A stretch of 32,599 nucleotides of DNA, taken from positions 1 through 32,599 of the forward strand of contig LRSR01012795.1 in NCBI GenBank assembly GCA_001579985.1, read 5' to 3'. This DNA is from Hypsibius dujardini (lineage: Eukaryota > Tardigrada > Eutardigrada > Parachela > Hypsibiidae). Position 1 is the first letter of the stretch; the number at the start of each line of letters is the position of its first letter. Positions 22,706-32,599 of this stretch are shown here, one piece after another. A program made the translations under genes and the position numbers. The notes below the pieces were generated by a model. That model made no database searches. It saw only the letters and a list, made by a program, of their open reading frames with translations, and was not told where the DNA came from.

Positions 22706-22903
22706 CTTCATCAAATGTGGTTCTTCCTCATATGAGAAGGATTTGGCGTCTCCCCCGTACGACTTTCTGATTCACATGTATTTTAATCTGGGTTGGGTTC
22801 TTCAGCTGATATATCCGAAGAACTGTCCAGATATTTATGCGACTTTGCTTGCTAATATGACAGCTTCGACGAGTTGGTTGTCCTGGAAGAAATGGACGCC
22901 AGG
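22706..22903 (+). CDS. orphan candidate exon, unrecognised protein
   Basis: 198 nt open in one frame, preceded by a pyrimidine-rich acceptor (ATTGTGCCACAG) and followed by a GTGGGT donor. The 66-codon segment has balanced amino-acid use with two Cys and several aromatics, for example SPPYDFLIHM, and later NCPDIYATL and STSWLSWKKW. A length divisible by three and splice-like flanks suggest an internal exon, but I found no partner exons on either side and do not recognise the protein. It may be the remains of a gene or an exon of a long gene extending upstream. Confidence 0.35.
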
Positions 22904-23574
22904 GTGGGTATTACACATATGATACAACATAATTTATTCGAGCTTAGACAAAGCATTTCTGCCGGGATTTTAAACAGTTCGTGTAATGGTGTTTGACTCG
23001 TTGTTAGATTTAACTCTACTATAAAGAATGCTTCATGGGATGTCAATTCCAATAGTTGTTAATTATCATCATAATTAAACTAATGTTAAATAAATGTGCA
23101 AATGTTAATAATGCTGCATCGCCATCGTCGCCGCAAGGAAATTGTTTTTACACAGTTTAATTGTGCAAGAGGTGTACTTCGCAAAAGCTGTTCGGCAGAA
23201 CATGGGTTAGTCGATATTATTTACCGCCTTTGAAAATTCATGTGCGATGGAAATTGTCGTACTTATACAACACCATTACGCAATATAACCGATGTAGAAT
23301 AAAGTGTATCCATTATTTTGCTATACTGGACGGCAGCATACATAAAAAATGGGAGGACCTATTTATTCCCTATGTATGTATAATGTATATTTAGGGTCGC
23401 CATCCAGTCTGTCCACTACTACATCAAAGATTATGTATCGCTGATTGACTGTGTATTAGCACTCCGCGATAGCCGCAGCTTGCCTGTCCATTGGCAGAGT
23501 ACGACTGGTCTGGCTATTCGGGCTTCTAACGACAAAAAACTTGGATTTTTACAACTGGAACAGGCAACATTAGT

Positions 23575-25535
23575 ATGCTAACGCCAACTGAATTATTCAA
23601 GAGTTTCCAACGAGTCAGAACATCCTGGCGTGTTATCATTATTTTAACAATATCACTCCTGATTGGAGTTATGCACGTACATCCAAATTTGTTTCAAATG
23701 AATTCCATGGGAAACACCTGCGCAAAGCTATTTCAAACGGGATCCTTGAAGTGGAATCTGAAAGACGCAACGGCCATTTGGGAACCAAATGGTTGTTCAC
23801 TCCAATACCGTTCCATAAAGTACGCCAGCATTTTACGTGACATTAGAGAATCATTTCTTCACTAGTAGACATTTTAGAATTTTGACGGCTAGGTCAAATG
23901 TAGCACATAACAAACAGGGTGCAAAACTGCAAAACGTTGACTCATTCCATCATAGGCGGGCTAACCTATCTATGGAGTTGTCCCGCCCGATTAACATTAC
24001 CGACAAGTTATTGTTCAATACATTGAACTGAATTAAATCAATGGCTGAACCAACTAAATGAAATCGCTTGATAATCAACAATGGTGGTGGATTGTTCTAA
24101 TCTCAGTACTGTACTGTCGCGACCAATTGGTGCTGCTTTTAGATCCATCGTACATTATGACTGCAGTAAAACACAGTTTTAACATACATAATATACGGAT
24201 GGGTCTAAAAAGCAGCACTAATTGGTCGCAACATTACAGTAGTGTGTGGTCCGTATTAGCAGGTTGATAGGATTCTTTTTTGTCTATCCGTCTATCTGAC
24301 TCTGTTTGCCGGTGGGAATACCTATTTGTTTATCTATTTGTTTCTCTGCCTGCCTGCCGTTTGTCTGTCGGTTTGCCAGTCATTCTGTCAGTCGGCCAGT
24401 CATGAGAGACTGAAGAGCTGCATGTAAGTCTAGTGTGACGGGTCTGTTTTTTCTAGATTGATTAGTTGCTATCTTCAAATTTGGTAAAAACGCCGTTGAG
24501 CCAACAACTGAATATTCCAACCATTTCAGAAACCCGCTGGTGCTTGTATAATTTTTATCTAAGCACTGCCGCATACAGTAGCGGAGTGTTTTCTACTTGC
24601 AATTCTTATATTTAAAATGAATAGGCGTCAAAGATCTAAAGAAAGATAATCTGCCGTAAATTAGTGACGTGTAGTGTTTTTCAGTGAGGCCAAACAATGC
24701 ATGAATGATTTGACGGATAAAACATCAAAAGTGCCATTTCTGTTATTCGTTGGAGATTCCCGCATCCAGCAATTGCGTGACGGACTCATCCTAACTCTTA
24801 CTGGTCACGATTACGATGTACGTGCAGGCCGGCAATCCGTTTTAAATTCAACAAGCTACTCCCAGTTGGGAGCTGACGAAAACATCTACAAATCCTCCGG
24901 CATACAAATTAAATTTGAATGGCAACCTTATCTCGACAACGGATTTGGACCAATGTCCAGTTTCCTGAAAAATGTGTCGAAGTTACAATTCAGACCAAAT
25001 ATGCTGGTTATTGGAGCTGGGGTTTGGAGCATCAAGGATTGTCAAGTCAATAATAAAAACCAGGACGCTTGTGTACAAAACTATAAAGAGTGAGTTAATT
25101 TAATTATATCAAGGTTGCTTTATGTTAACGGGCAGCTGTTGTATTATTTGTAGACAGTTTAAGGCAATACATCCCTTACTAGAGGAGATGGCCACGACAA
25201 CTGATGTCATATGGACTCCCCAATGTGCCATTAGCGAAAAAGTTCTGTCATATAACAACAAGGATCTCGGCTTCACTAACAGGAATATGCATTTGTACAA
25301 TGACGTAGTCAGACAAGTTCTTATGGACGCGAAACGCAGTGGAGAATCGAAAGTGATATTTTGGGAGTCTGCCTGGGAAGCAAGTGTGCGCATCAGTGAC
25401 GGAATTGACGGCCTGCATCTTGGACATGAAACAAAATTTCATCTTTCACAGATGTTAATAGACTATATGTGCCAACCAATTCGCCGGAAATCAATGACAT
25501 TAACAAATGCAACCAAAGCACACTGTTGCGAATGA
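23575..25535 (+). CDS. membrane-anchored SGNH/PC-esterase protein, CASD1 lumenal-domain-like
   Basis: Three exons, 23575-23819, 24685-25089 and 25154-25535, with introns of 865 and 64 bp (donors GTACGC and GTGAGT), give 343 residues. The ATG is the first after an in-frame stop near 23527. Residues 18-36 form one transmembrane anchor, so the rest is probably in the Golgi or ER lumen. It has IWEPNGCSLQY (about 68-78), then GDSR with Ser107 as expected nucleophile, and Asp302-Gly-Leu-His305, the Asp-x-x-His pair of GDSR-type SGNH enzymes. This order matches the lumenal catalytic domain of CASD1, the sialate O-acetyltransferase. CASD1 continues into a many-pass acyltransferase region; here the protein ends in Cys-Cys-Glu-stop, and the minus-strand paralogue ends the same way, so single-domain form is probably real. 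Acetylesterase or acetyltransferase activity is inferred, substrate unknown. Potential N-glycosylation sites (NST, NVS, NAT) fit a lumenal location. Confidence 0.85.
24112..24241. repeat. imperfect inverted repeat in intron 1 of the esterase gene
   Basis: Arms 24112-24152 and 24194-24241 pair with a few mismatches and an indel around a loop of about 41 nt, and end in TACTG/CAGTA. The shared core is CGACCAATTGGTGCTGC and its complement. It resembles an aged short MITE with TA-flanked ends. Confidence 0.65.
24280..24410 (-). repeat. degenerate TGTC/CTGC microsatellite
   Basis: Imperfect TCTATC, TGTC, TGCC and CAGTC units. It is the complement of the GACA-type tracts at 19.6 and 20.2 kb and lies inside intron 1 of the esterase gene. 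Confidence 0.75.
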
Positions 25536-26218
25536 ACAGCAGCTCAATCCTATTCCTTCTAATTTCCGACCAAAGAATTCGTTTGTTTTACAGTATAACG
25601 ACAGGCCATGATGCAGAGCACGATGTGTTTGCCGGGAGAATCAGGCCCTCGAAGAAAAAATTAAACCGATTTCAATCTACCAAAAGAACTTGATCAAAGA
25701 GTGTTCGCTTTATCTAAAATATTAAATTGGAGAATTCTGGTCAGTAATACCAAAATCTCGGATCATCCTTGTGCAATTAAATAATATTCACTTTCAACAC
25801 ATTTCTACATATCAAACATAATTTCTTTGAACTTGAGACGGCAGATTCTCGCTGTGCGCATTGACGTAATTTGAAATGTTTAAATGCTGCATCGGAGATC
25901 TGAGTGGAATGCACAAACATTGAAAAGTTGGCAAGACTCGTGTTAGATGTCAGTGCCATCTGCCTCTTTTGCAATGCCTTGTTTTGCTTTGAAGGCTGCC
26001 TAATGTACGGTATGTAACAAAATATGCACTGATACAACACGGCATTTGCATGAAAAGTGGCGCGACAGCCCAAATTCTGACATTTTGCTAGGTCTAGCAC
26101 AAGCCTACATACAATTCCAGCGGCTAGTTTTAACGCAAGAATAACGTTACAACAGTAATATGGGTACCCACACTTATTTTCAACAGATATGGAATAATGG
26201 GATAAACGCCTGAGTGAG
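25536..26218. other. 3' flank of the esterase gene, no further gene
   Basis: AT-rich. A 161-codon minus-strand frame (25777-26262) is the longest open stretch, but it has no recognisable motif. I leave it as uncertain and probably non-coding. Confidence 0.45.
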
Positions 26219-26362
26219 TACATCGTTAAGGTCCCTGGCCACTCACAAGACTGTCCCGACATCAGGAAAAATGAAATAAAACTCTTAGACTACATGGTTA
26301 AGGTCATTGGCCACCCACAAACTGTGCCTGCAGCAATGAAATAATAAAATTAACTCCATGAC
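26219..26362 (+). repeat. two tandem copies of a 72-bp unit
   Basis: TACATCGTTAAGGTCCCTGG at 26219 recurs as TACATGGTTAAGGTCATTGG at 26291, and similarity extends through GAAATAA near the end of each unit, with point differences and small indels. It directly precedes the 20-bp minisatellite. Confidence 0.75.
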
Positions 26363-26371
26363 AATTAGTCC

Positions 26372-27515
26372 ATGTAGTTTTCGGTCTATCCGGATGATGA
26401 ATGGGCAATCCGTGCAGTGAACGATCGGTCTGGATGGTAGTTGATTTGCCCTCGTGACGGAGAGCCTTTCTGGCTGGTACATGGTTTCATGGTTCAATGG
26501 ATGGTCAGACGATTACACAGGACGGTAAACGGTCTATTTGGATGCCGGGTGGCTTATCTCGGCGGCTAACGGTCTTTCCAAACGGCAGACTACTTATCCG
26601 GACAGTGGACACCGAACTGTAAGTCAGGACGATGAACGGCTTATCCAGATGTTGAACCGCCTTTTTGGCAGGGTACGGTTACTCCGAACGGTGGACGGCT
26701 TATCAGGATGGTGAACGGTCATGCCGGACAGTGGACAGTTTTTCCGGACAATAGACCATCTGACCAGGCGGTGGAAAATCTCACTAGACAATAAACGGTC
26801 TCCTCGGATGGCGGGCGAGCGCCCAATTAGGAAAGTAGAGGGTGACCTACTTCAGCTTCTTCTGCCGGTGCGAGGTTTTTTTGAATGGCGAACGGTCACT
26901 CTGCGAGAAAAAAAGTTCATTCTGACGGTGAGCTGTGACTCTGGACACTAGACGGCTAATATGGAAGATGTCGACCGTTCGGGAAGATCACTTACCGCTT
27001 GGAATATTCCGCCTACTCGTATAAGCCGTCCACCATCCGTGTCAACTGTCGGGAGAGAACATACATTGTCCAGAGAGACCGTTCATAGTCCGGATTTTCC
27101 GTCAGGAGAAACTGTTCACTATCCTGATAGGCTGTCCACCGTTTGATGAGACCGCTAATCGTCTGCATAAGCTATCCACCCGGCTCGGCAGACCCCAAGC
27201 TGTCTGGAGGGACCGTTCAACGCCCGAATAAACCATTCACCGTCCAGATATGCCGTTCACCGTCTGAAAAAATTGTTCACGTCCCGGATAAGCCGTTTAA
27301 TGTCCGAAAAAAACGTAACCCATCCACACAAGCCACCCACCGTACGGACAAACCGTCAACCATCCGATCGAACCGTCTACCACCTGGTCTGACCGTCACT
27401 ACACTATGAGACCACGCAACACTGTCCGCAACTTGGACGAACCGTACGTCACATCGTTATACATCCACCACCCGAACTGACAGACCACCACACAAACCAG
27501 GCCGTTCACTCCATG
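26372..27515. repeat. inverted 20-bp minisatellite, foldback-like
   Basis: About 55 diverged units with a strict 20-bp period. From about 26372 to 26962 the plus strand reads variants of GGACGGTGAACGGCTTATCC. From about 26983 to 27515 it reads variants of the reverse complement, with CCGTTCACCGTCC-type cores. The turn lies at 26963-26982, where one unit has mixed character. Two opposed arms of short tandem repeats with almost no spacer are the hallmark of foldback elements. Units are very diverged but the period is kept over long runs. Open frames here (26721-26951, 26961-27146, 27143-27409) are artefacts of repetition. Confidence 0.9.
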
Positions 27516-28990
27516 GGCCATGTAGCAGCTCCCGGGTTGACTCTCTACTAACTAAGACCGTAATTTGTCTCTAAGGTCGTTAGATATGGTGCGCCCGGTG
27601 ACTTTTGCAACGTAATCCGATCCGTATGAGTCAGACGTATGAGTCGCCATTTTATTTTTAGGCGTCTACGTCTCTGGTGCATATCCTATCATGATCTTGG
27701 AATCTGGTTTTTGTACCTAATCCTTGGTATAGCTGGGTCTTGGATTCCGGTTCTCGCGTTTGTTTGTATACTTCGGTTTTTAGGGCTGGTCTTTAGCCCC
27801 TAGGTTTTAAATTGGTTGTTTTTTCTTAGTTTTCTGTCTGTGGTACGGTATTTAATCTTTCTCTCTCTTGATCTGTTAATCGTGTTTGTTTGTCTATTTG
27901 GTTTTCAGTTTTATATACGTTATGTTTTTTAATTTATTTCAAAATTTAAACTTCTTTCACTTTATTATGAAATGCTGGAGACGCCTTTTGGAGTACGAGA
28001 AAAGTTTTCAATACATTTTACTGAGAGCCGGGTTTTTGAAGTTAGCGGACATGGATAATATAACATAGTCTATGGGAAAAAATTCATTTTAACCTTATGA
28101 AATAGAGGAGTGAAAGGTTCAAGCAGAAAAAAAAACAGGAATGTGCTGGAAAATGAAAAAGCTAATGCAATCGACGCTGAATATTGTTTCGGGAAATTCC
28201 ATGACCTTCTTTTCCCCTTCGAAAAATTCTCCGCCTGGTTCAACAAAACATATTGTTGATACAGTAGTTTCGTGAAGTAGTTGTCAGGGTTTCATCGATT
28301 TTAGTGCCTGTTAACAAATTTTGGTGTTGAATCCCAAGCAGGTCCCTTTGTTTCACTTGGGGAAATAAACATCTTGACCCCTGAACTAATGTAAATTCTT
28401 CGCTGATGTTAATTAATTGCAAAAATGTCTTTGGTTTATATTTCACGAGTTTTTGTTTACTTGCTAAAGTAATCCGAATCGATTGTTCTATTTTATGCCG
28501 AGCAAAGTAATTGTCTCAGGTTCTTTGGGGGAGTTCAAACGCCGTTTCTGTGATAATCGTCGTTGGCGTTTATGACATTCGACCGTATTTGTGGTCTTCT
28601 ATGCTTCAAGTACGCTTTTTCTAACCGCATACTGCTGCCAGGTAGTCCAGGCCCTTCAACCAGTGGTACTGGTATAAAAACCAGCCAGTTACAATTTTTT
28701 CCATTTGTTCAAAGACTGAGTGTAACCGTTCGATAAAAAAAATTGAAAACGAGTTAGTCAGCTGATAATTAGATGAAAACATTCCTTTACTGTTTAGCGT
28801 TTAGAAAAATGAAAAATGTCTAACGGTTTTTCTGGAACTGAGTTGGCGCAGAAGGCACTATTTTCTAGCACATTTGCGCAGTGCATTGCGCATTGCAACG
28901 CTCTGTGACTGGAAACTGGTCCAGATTATTTAATTTACATGTACTGTACCGATTAAGTGAAAAATCAAGATTTTTGTTTATAACAGTGTT
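27516..28990. other. no gene seen
   Basis: T-rich and AT-rich DNA with no supported gene. A 60-codon hydrophobic frame (27886-28068) and a 68-codon minus-strand frame (28240-28446) have no motif. Confidence 0.55.
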
Positions 28991-28999
28991 TATTGTTGT

Positions 29000-29145
29000 A
29001 CTGTACTGCGGCGTTAGCTTCGCGCAGTAGAAGTAAACCCACCGTAAACTTAGACCTATGTATCCGCGCATGAGCTTACGTACACTACGGGCTAGGATAA
29101 CGAAGTAATGCTCTTGCAGTGCGCGAAGCTAACGTGGTAGTACAG
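29000..29145. repeat. inverted repeat with TACTGTA-type ends
   Basis: The arm starting TACTGTACTGCGGCGTTAGC near 29000 pairs with the complement of the sequence ending CGTGGTAGTACAGT near 29145. About 27-30 bp per arm match with three or four mismatches, around about 90 bp. Probably an old MITE; its ends resemble those of the palindrome at 24112-24241. Confidence 0.65.
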
Positions 29146-29660
29146 TAATGAAAAAGTTTTTATCTTTGGATCAGCGGGGGCAAAATTATCGACATCTAAA
29201 GCCTGAAATCTTTAAATTCTGATTTCTCGAAAATACGTTTGGGTCTAGTGCTTGGTATCATCCCGTTACTTTGTTGCTTCCGGTTCTAATTGTCTAACCA
29301 AACACTCAGGATTTTTTCTATTCACCTCTCTGTCAAAAACTAGTGCAAACTAATTTTTGTAAAAAAAGTGTAACTGGTCGGTTTTCATAAAATTCGCGCC
29401 ATATAGAATTTATTATAAAGATATTTAAATGCGTCTTAGTCTGCACAAGTGAAGGATCTACTGTACAGTGAAGCATGTCAGACGTAAAGCGCAAAAATTA
29501 ATAAAATGGGTTCAATTCAGAAAAGAGTTTCCACTGGCCTAGGGGACCTAAGGGCGCTTTCGGATCGGGTTAAGGTGAAATTGATAAGGACTATTTCACA
29601 TACAACTATCATTGATTATTGCCTGTGCGACCGCACTCAGCTTTACGATGTAGCCTGAAT

Positions 29661-29905
29661 TTTATCCCATTATTCCACTGGCATACCGGGTGTGTGTATA
29701 CCAACAGGTAGTCCTACTATATAGCGTATGGGTTTATTTCATTATTCCAAGGTCATATTAAGTGTGTGTATGTTCACAGGCCGCCTTAACATGTAGCCCA
29801 TGCCATTTATTTATTATTCCACTGCTGTAAGAACAGCTTGGGGCGGCCACGGGCCTTAATCATGTAGGCTAAGAAGTTTATTCCATTATTCCATGCATAT
29901 TTGGG
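29661..29905 (+). repeat. 72-bp tandem repeat, three full units and a partial one
   Basis: Units start at 29661, 29733, 29806 and 29877 (spacing 71-73 bp), each beginning TTTAT and then CATTATTCC or TTATTATTCC. A more decayed unit may precede the first. Units are strongly diverged, so the array is old. Confidence 0.75.
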
Positions 29906-30325
29906 ACGTTGTGGTATTTCAAAACCCTTTTGCTAAAACTTGCCAGTAGTCCAAATGCTTATCTATGGCACAATCTAGCGTGATCTATTCAGAGGTTCTT
30001 GCGAAAGTCTTTCAGTCGGCCTTCTAAATTGAGATTATTGGCTTGGTAAAGCAAACTAGCATACAAGCCTGAATAATTTTGTATCTTTTAAGGTCTGATG
30101 TTAGCTAGTAATATGTAAATAGTAGTAAAATGAATGAATAGTATAAATGAATAGTAAATTGCATCGATAATCAAATACAGTTGAACAACAGTACAATCAC
30201 ACGTTTTAAAAAAAATAACTACAATAATCTCAGACCAGCCTAAGCTACAACTTTGTTAAAGACATACAAAAAAAACGTGGTTTGCTTAATAAATCGAGTA
30301 CTGGCATTACTCGAGTGAGGTATTA
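29906..30325. other. 3' flank of the minus-strand paralogue, no gene
   Basis: AT-rich sequence with short AATGAATAGTA repeats at about 30125-30165. No coding frame is supported. Confidence 0.55.
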
Positions 30326-32599
30326 CTATTCACAACAATACTCGGCACCCAAACTAAATGCCTTTGAAATATAATTCTGTTTGAAATTTGGAGAAAGCAA
30401 ACTACACATCCAGTTAATCAAAATCTGCGTGAGGTGGTGTTTAGTTGTAAGACCGAATTGGAGACCATCAAGTCCATCATTAATTTGAACGCTTACGTCC
30501 CATGCTGATTCCCAAAACGTAATTGGTGGTAATTCGCCCGCATTCTTCGACGAGAGAACTTTTCTTATTGCATCATTAAACAATTACATGTTCTTGTTCG
30601 TGAAGCCGACGTTAATGTTATCTACGTGTTCGAATTTCTTCTCATGCACTGCGCATTGCGGCAGCCAGATCATTTTTGTAGTTGCTGAAAGTTCCACGAG
30701 CACAGGATAGAGTTTTTCAAATTCTCTGCCAAGAACATTGACAGCCATTAGGTAATACATGCACGCTAAAATGGTTCTTCCAATTTCTCACTTTGAGTAT
30801 CTTTGCGCACAAGCATCCAGGGATACTCCTGTGCGATGGCAGTCTCGCATCAGCCAGACACCAATCCCCATGACCAAGAGACTTGGCTTGAAATCCGACA
30901 AGATTAACTTTTTGAGATGATTCGTCAAGGGGCCGAAACCGTCATCCATGTGAGAGAACCATTCGAACCATACATGGACTCCGGCCGACGGGTAGTACTT
31001 TCCGCTGGCAGCGTGTTTTTTGTAAAAAAGTGGATCAACTATGGCTTCCCTGTTGGCTTGAAAGTCATAATCATTACCGGTGAGCTCCAGTATTAGGCCA
31101 TCTCGTAGCTGACGTAATCGCGAATCCCCAATGAAGATGATATATGGAGCGTTCGCAGTGACTACTAATAATTCTTGTAAGCATTCTATTGATTCACTGA
31201 AAACCAATCAGAAAACAACTGTAAAATATTCCCTAAAACCTAATAGTAGCGAACTTGTTACACACGGTTCCTTTGTGGAAGCGCAATGTAAATTAACAGT
31301 TAATTAGCAAAACATGTAGACTAGAAATAAATCTTTCGTATTTGTGCTATGACCAAGACAATTACAAGACTACAGCAAACAGTTTAGCAATAAATGGCTA
31401 AAGAATAAAATGATAAAAACCTCAAAAAATTGGGCGACGAGAGATTCATTCATTGAAAGGGAATCAATGAAATAATGAAGGCACAATAGGGAAAACAGAA
31501 GCGAAACACGGTGAGCAAACATTGTGTTTCTATGACATTTTGTACCCGACATTGTGTCCGCAAAATTATGTCCGTTGGACGTTGAGTCCTCAGGACATTG
31601 CGTCTTTCGGATATTGTATGCCTTCCGTTAGACACTGTGTCTTTCTAACATAATGTCTCGTTCACCAGACGTAGTGTTCTCAATGACATTTTGTTTCACC
31701 AGTTACTATTTCACTTCAGCTGGGCATATTAATATGTACTGCGGACTTTATATTCCATTTCTATCACTCAGTTAAAACAGTTTTATTTATTTATTCAGTG
31801 AACTACGTATTTGCAATTGTAAAAAAAAATTACTAAACATCGCGCTTTCTTAAAAAATATTTTTTAAATTGACTTTCATTGTTAGAGTGAATGCTATAGT
31901 GAGTTAAGAAAATAGTATGTTACATTGTATGTAGAACTTGAATCGTTGTTAAAGCTTTTAAAAGGGGCATAGCCCCCGTACTAACAATACAGTCTGTCTA
32001 TAGTCTGGCAGTAAATCCACAACCAGAATGTCTGCGAACAGTCTGTCTATCTGGCCGGAAAGCATTTGGCAACAGTACGTCCACAGTCAGAATGTCTCTA
32101 CCTGGCCATAAAGTCTGTAAGGACAGAATGTCCACGGCCAGGATATCTATGGACAGAGTGAGATCGGACACGCAAAGGGGACACAATGTCTGGAAAACAG
32201 AATATCGGGGAATAAAACGTCGGTATGCCTAACACTGCGGACCCAAACGTATCAAAGATATTAAGGATTAAAATAGAGAAGATAAAGTGTAAACTATAAT
32301 TTCGTCTTCGCACATACTTGTGAGAACGATAGCGGATGCTGCAGCCAGCATTTGGCCTCCAGATGGTTGTCGCATCCATAGTGTTCCATTCTGCGGTTCC
32401 GGAATCAAACAGAGCCATACATCTTTCAACAAATCTGTCTGATCTGATTCGAATACCATTAATAATATACCAAGATCCATATACTACACATAAAATAATA
32501 CTGATCATAAGTAGTAGCCGGGTCAGTCGTCTAAGTCGGACTAAATTTCTGATGAATTGAAGTCCTCTTAATAAGAGGGTTTTTGTGGACAAACGCTGC
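30326..32599 (-). pseudogene. paralogue of the SGNH/PC-esterase protein with lost catalytic His and a premature stop; 5' end outside window
   Basis: Minus-strand exons: 1, window end to 32318 (5' partial); 2, 31196-30792 (405 nt, exactly as in the plus copy); 3, 30725-30326. Introns are 1121 and 66 bp, with phases identical to the plus copy. Exon 1 has a membrane anchor (LLLMISIILCVVYGS) and then IWRPNAGC. Exon 2 keeps GDSR and GIGVW. Exon 3 has a TAA at 30586-30584, where the plus copy has His263, and Asp-Gly-Leu-Gln where the plus copy has the catalytic Asp-Gly-Leu-His. Past the stop the frame stays open to a matching Cys-Cys-Glu end. By eye exon 2 is about 40-45 percent identical to the paralogue, so duplication is old, yet only one disabling stop is seen. 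Recent pseudogenisation, or a truncated non-catalytic protein, fits. A sequencing error at the stop cannot be excluded, but the His loss is independent. Confidence 0.8.
31518..32235. repeat. second inverted degenerate minisatellite pair in intron 1 of the minus-strand paralogue
   Basis: At 31518-31701 the plus strand has about 11 irregular units (14-21 bp) of GACATTGTGTCC type. At about 31988-32235 it has similar irregular units reading GGACAGAATGTCC or GACACAATGTC, the opposite orientation. About 285 bp of ordinary AT-rich DNA separates them. The unit core is itself nearly palindromic, so orientation is judged from the less symmetric variants. Confidence 0.6.

Noticed and set aside
2926-25535. 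Functional pairing of the Thr-rich secreted peptides with the O-acetyl-type enzyme
   Set aside because: Tempting, but the genes are 6.7 kb or more apart with separate promoters and no shared element; sequence gives no support.
25777-26262. 161-codon minus-strand frame
   Set aside because: No recognisable domain or motif and no splice context; kept as uncertain non-coding flank.
26721-27409. Arg/Thr/Pro-rich repetitive proteins
   Set aside because: A 20-bp repeat read in triplets gives a 20-residue periodic frame; the units and frame are not constrained as protein.
26372-27515. CRISPR-like array
   Set aside because: Units are contiguous 20-bp repeats without constant repeats and unique spacers, in a eukaryotic context, with an orientation flip.

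Overview
This is eukaryotic, almost certainly invertebrate metazoan, nuclear DNA. It is gene-poor and AT-rich. The genes have short GT-AG introns of about 60-66 bp, TATA boxes, and a setting full of retroelement relics, palindromic elements and degenerate minisatellites. I cannot name the species from sequence alone. I see no bacterial operons, ribosome-binding sites or CRISPR arrays.

Region 1 (about 2-17 kb) carries four copies of an unrecognised small secreted peptide gene, at 2926-3274 (+), 4256-4597 (+), 7346-7696 (-) and 16525-16873 (+). Each has a TATA box 81-84 nt before the ATG, a first coding exon of exactly 130 nt, a 60-63 bp phase-1 intron and a second exon of 152 or 158 nt. The 93-95 residue products have a signal peptide, a variable spacer, an invariant dibasic site followed by Gln, and a conserved acid-free, Cys-free, basic Thr/Ala/Pro-rich C-terminus. 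The first and fourth genes sit in two copies of a block of about 1.8 kb (1990-3782 and 15567-17370).

Region 2 (about 10-15.5 kb) lies between the block copies. It holds a (CCACA)n microsatellite, a short RT-like fragment, a possible Kelch-type exon, a near-perfect palindromic MITE-like element (12559-12797) and a frameshifted non-LTR reverse transcriptase relic that ends beside the second block copy.

Region 3 (17.4-22.6 kb) shows no convincing gene. It has an LTR-like sequence, GACA-type microsatellites and an AT-rich low-complexity stretch. An orphan candidate exon lies at 22706-22903.

Region 4 (23.5 kb to the end) holds two convergent three-exon paralogues of a membrane-anchored GDSR-type SGNH/PC-esterase protein resembling the lumenal domain of CASD1, the sialate O-acetyltransferase. 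Both lack the multi-spanning acyltransferase part. The plus copy (23575-25535) keeps Ser and Asp-x-x-His. The minus copy (30326 to the window end) has Gln instead of the catalytic His and an in-frame TAA, so it looks like a recent pseudogene. Between them is a 1.1 kb minisatellite of 20-bp units whose orientation flips in the middle, like a foldback element. A second, smaller inverted minisatellite pair lies inside intron 1 of the minus copy.

Nothing shows that the peptide genes and the esterase genes work together; they are several kilobases apart with separate promoters.
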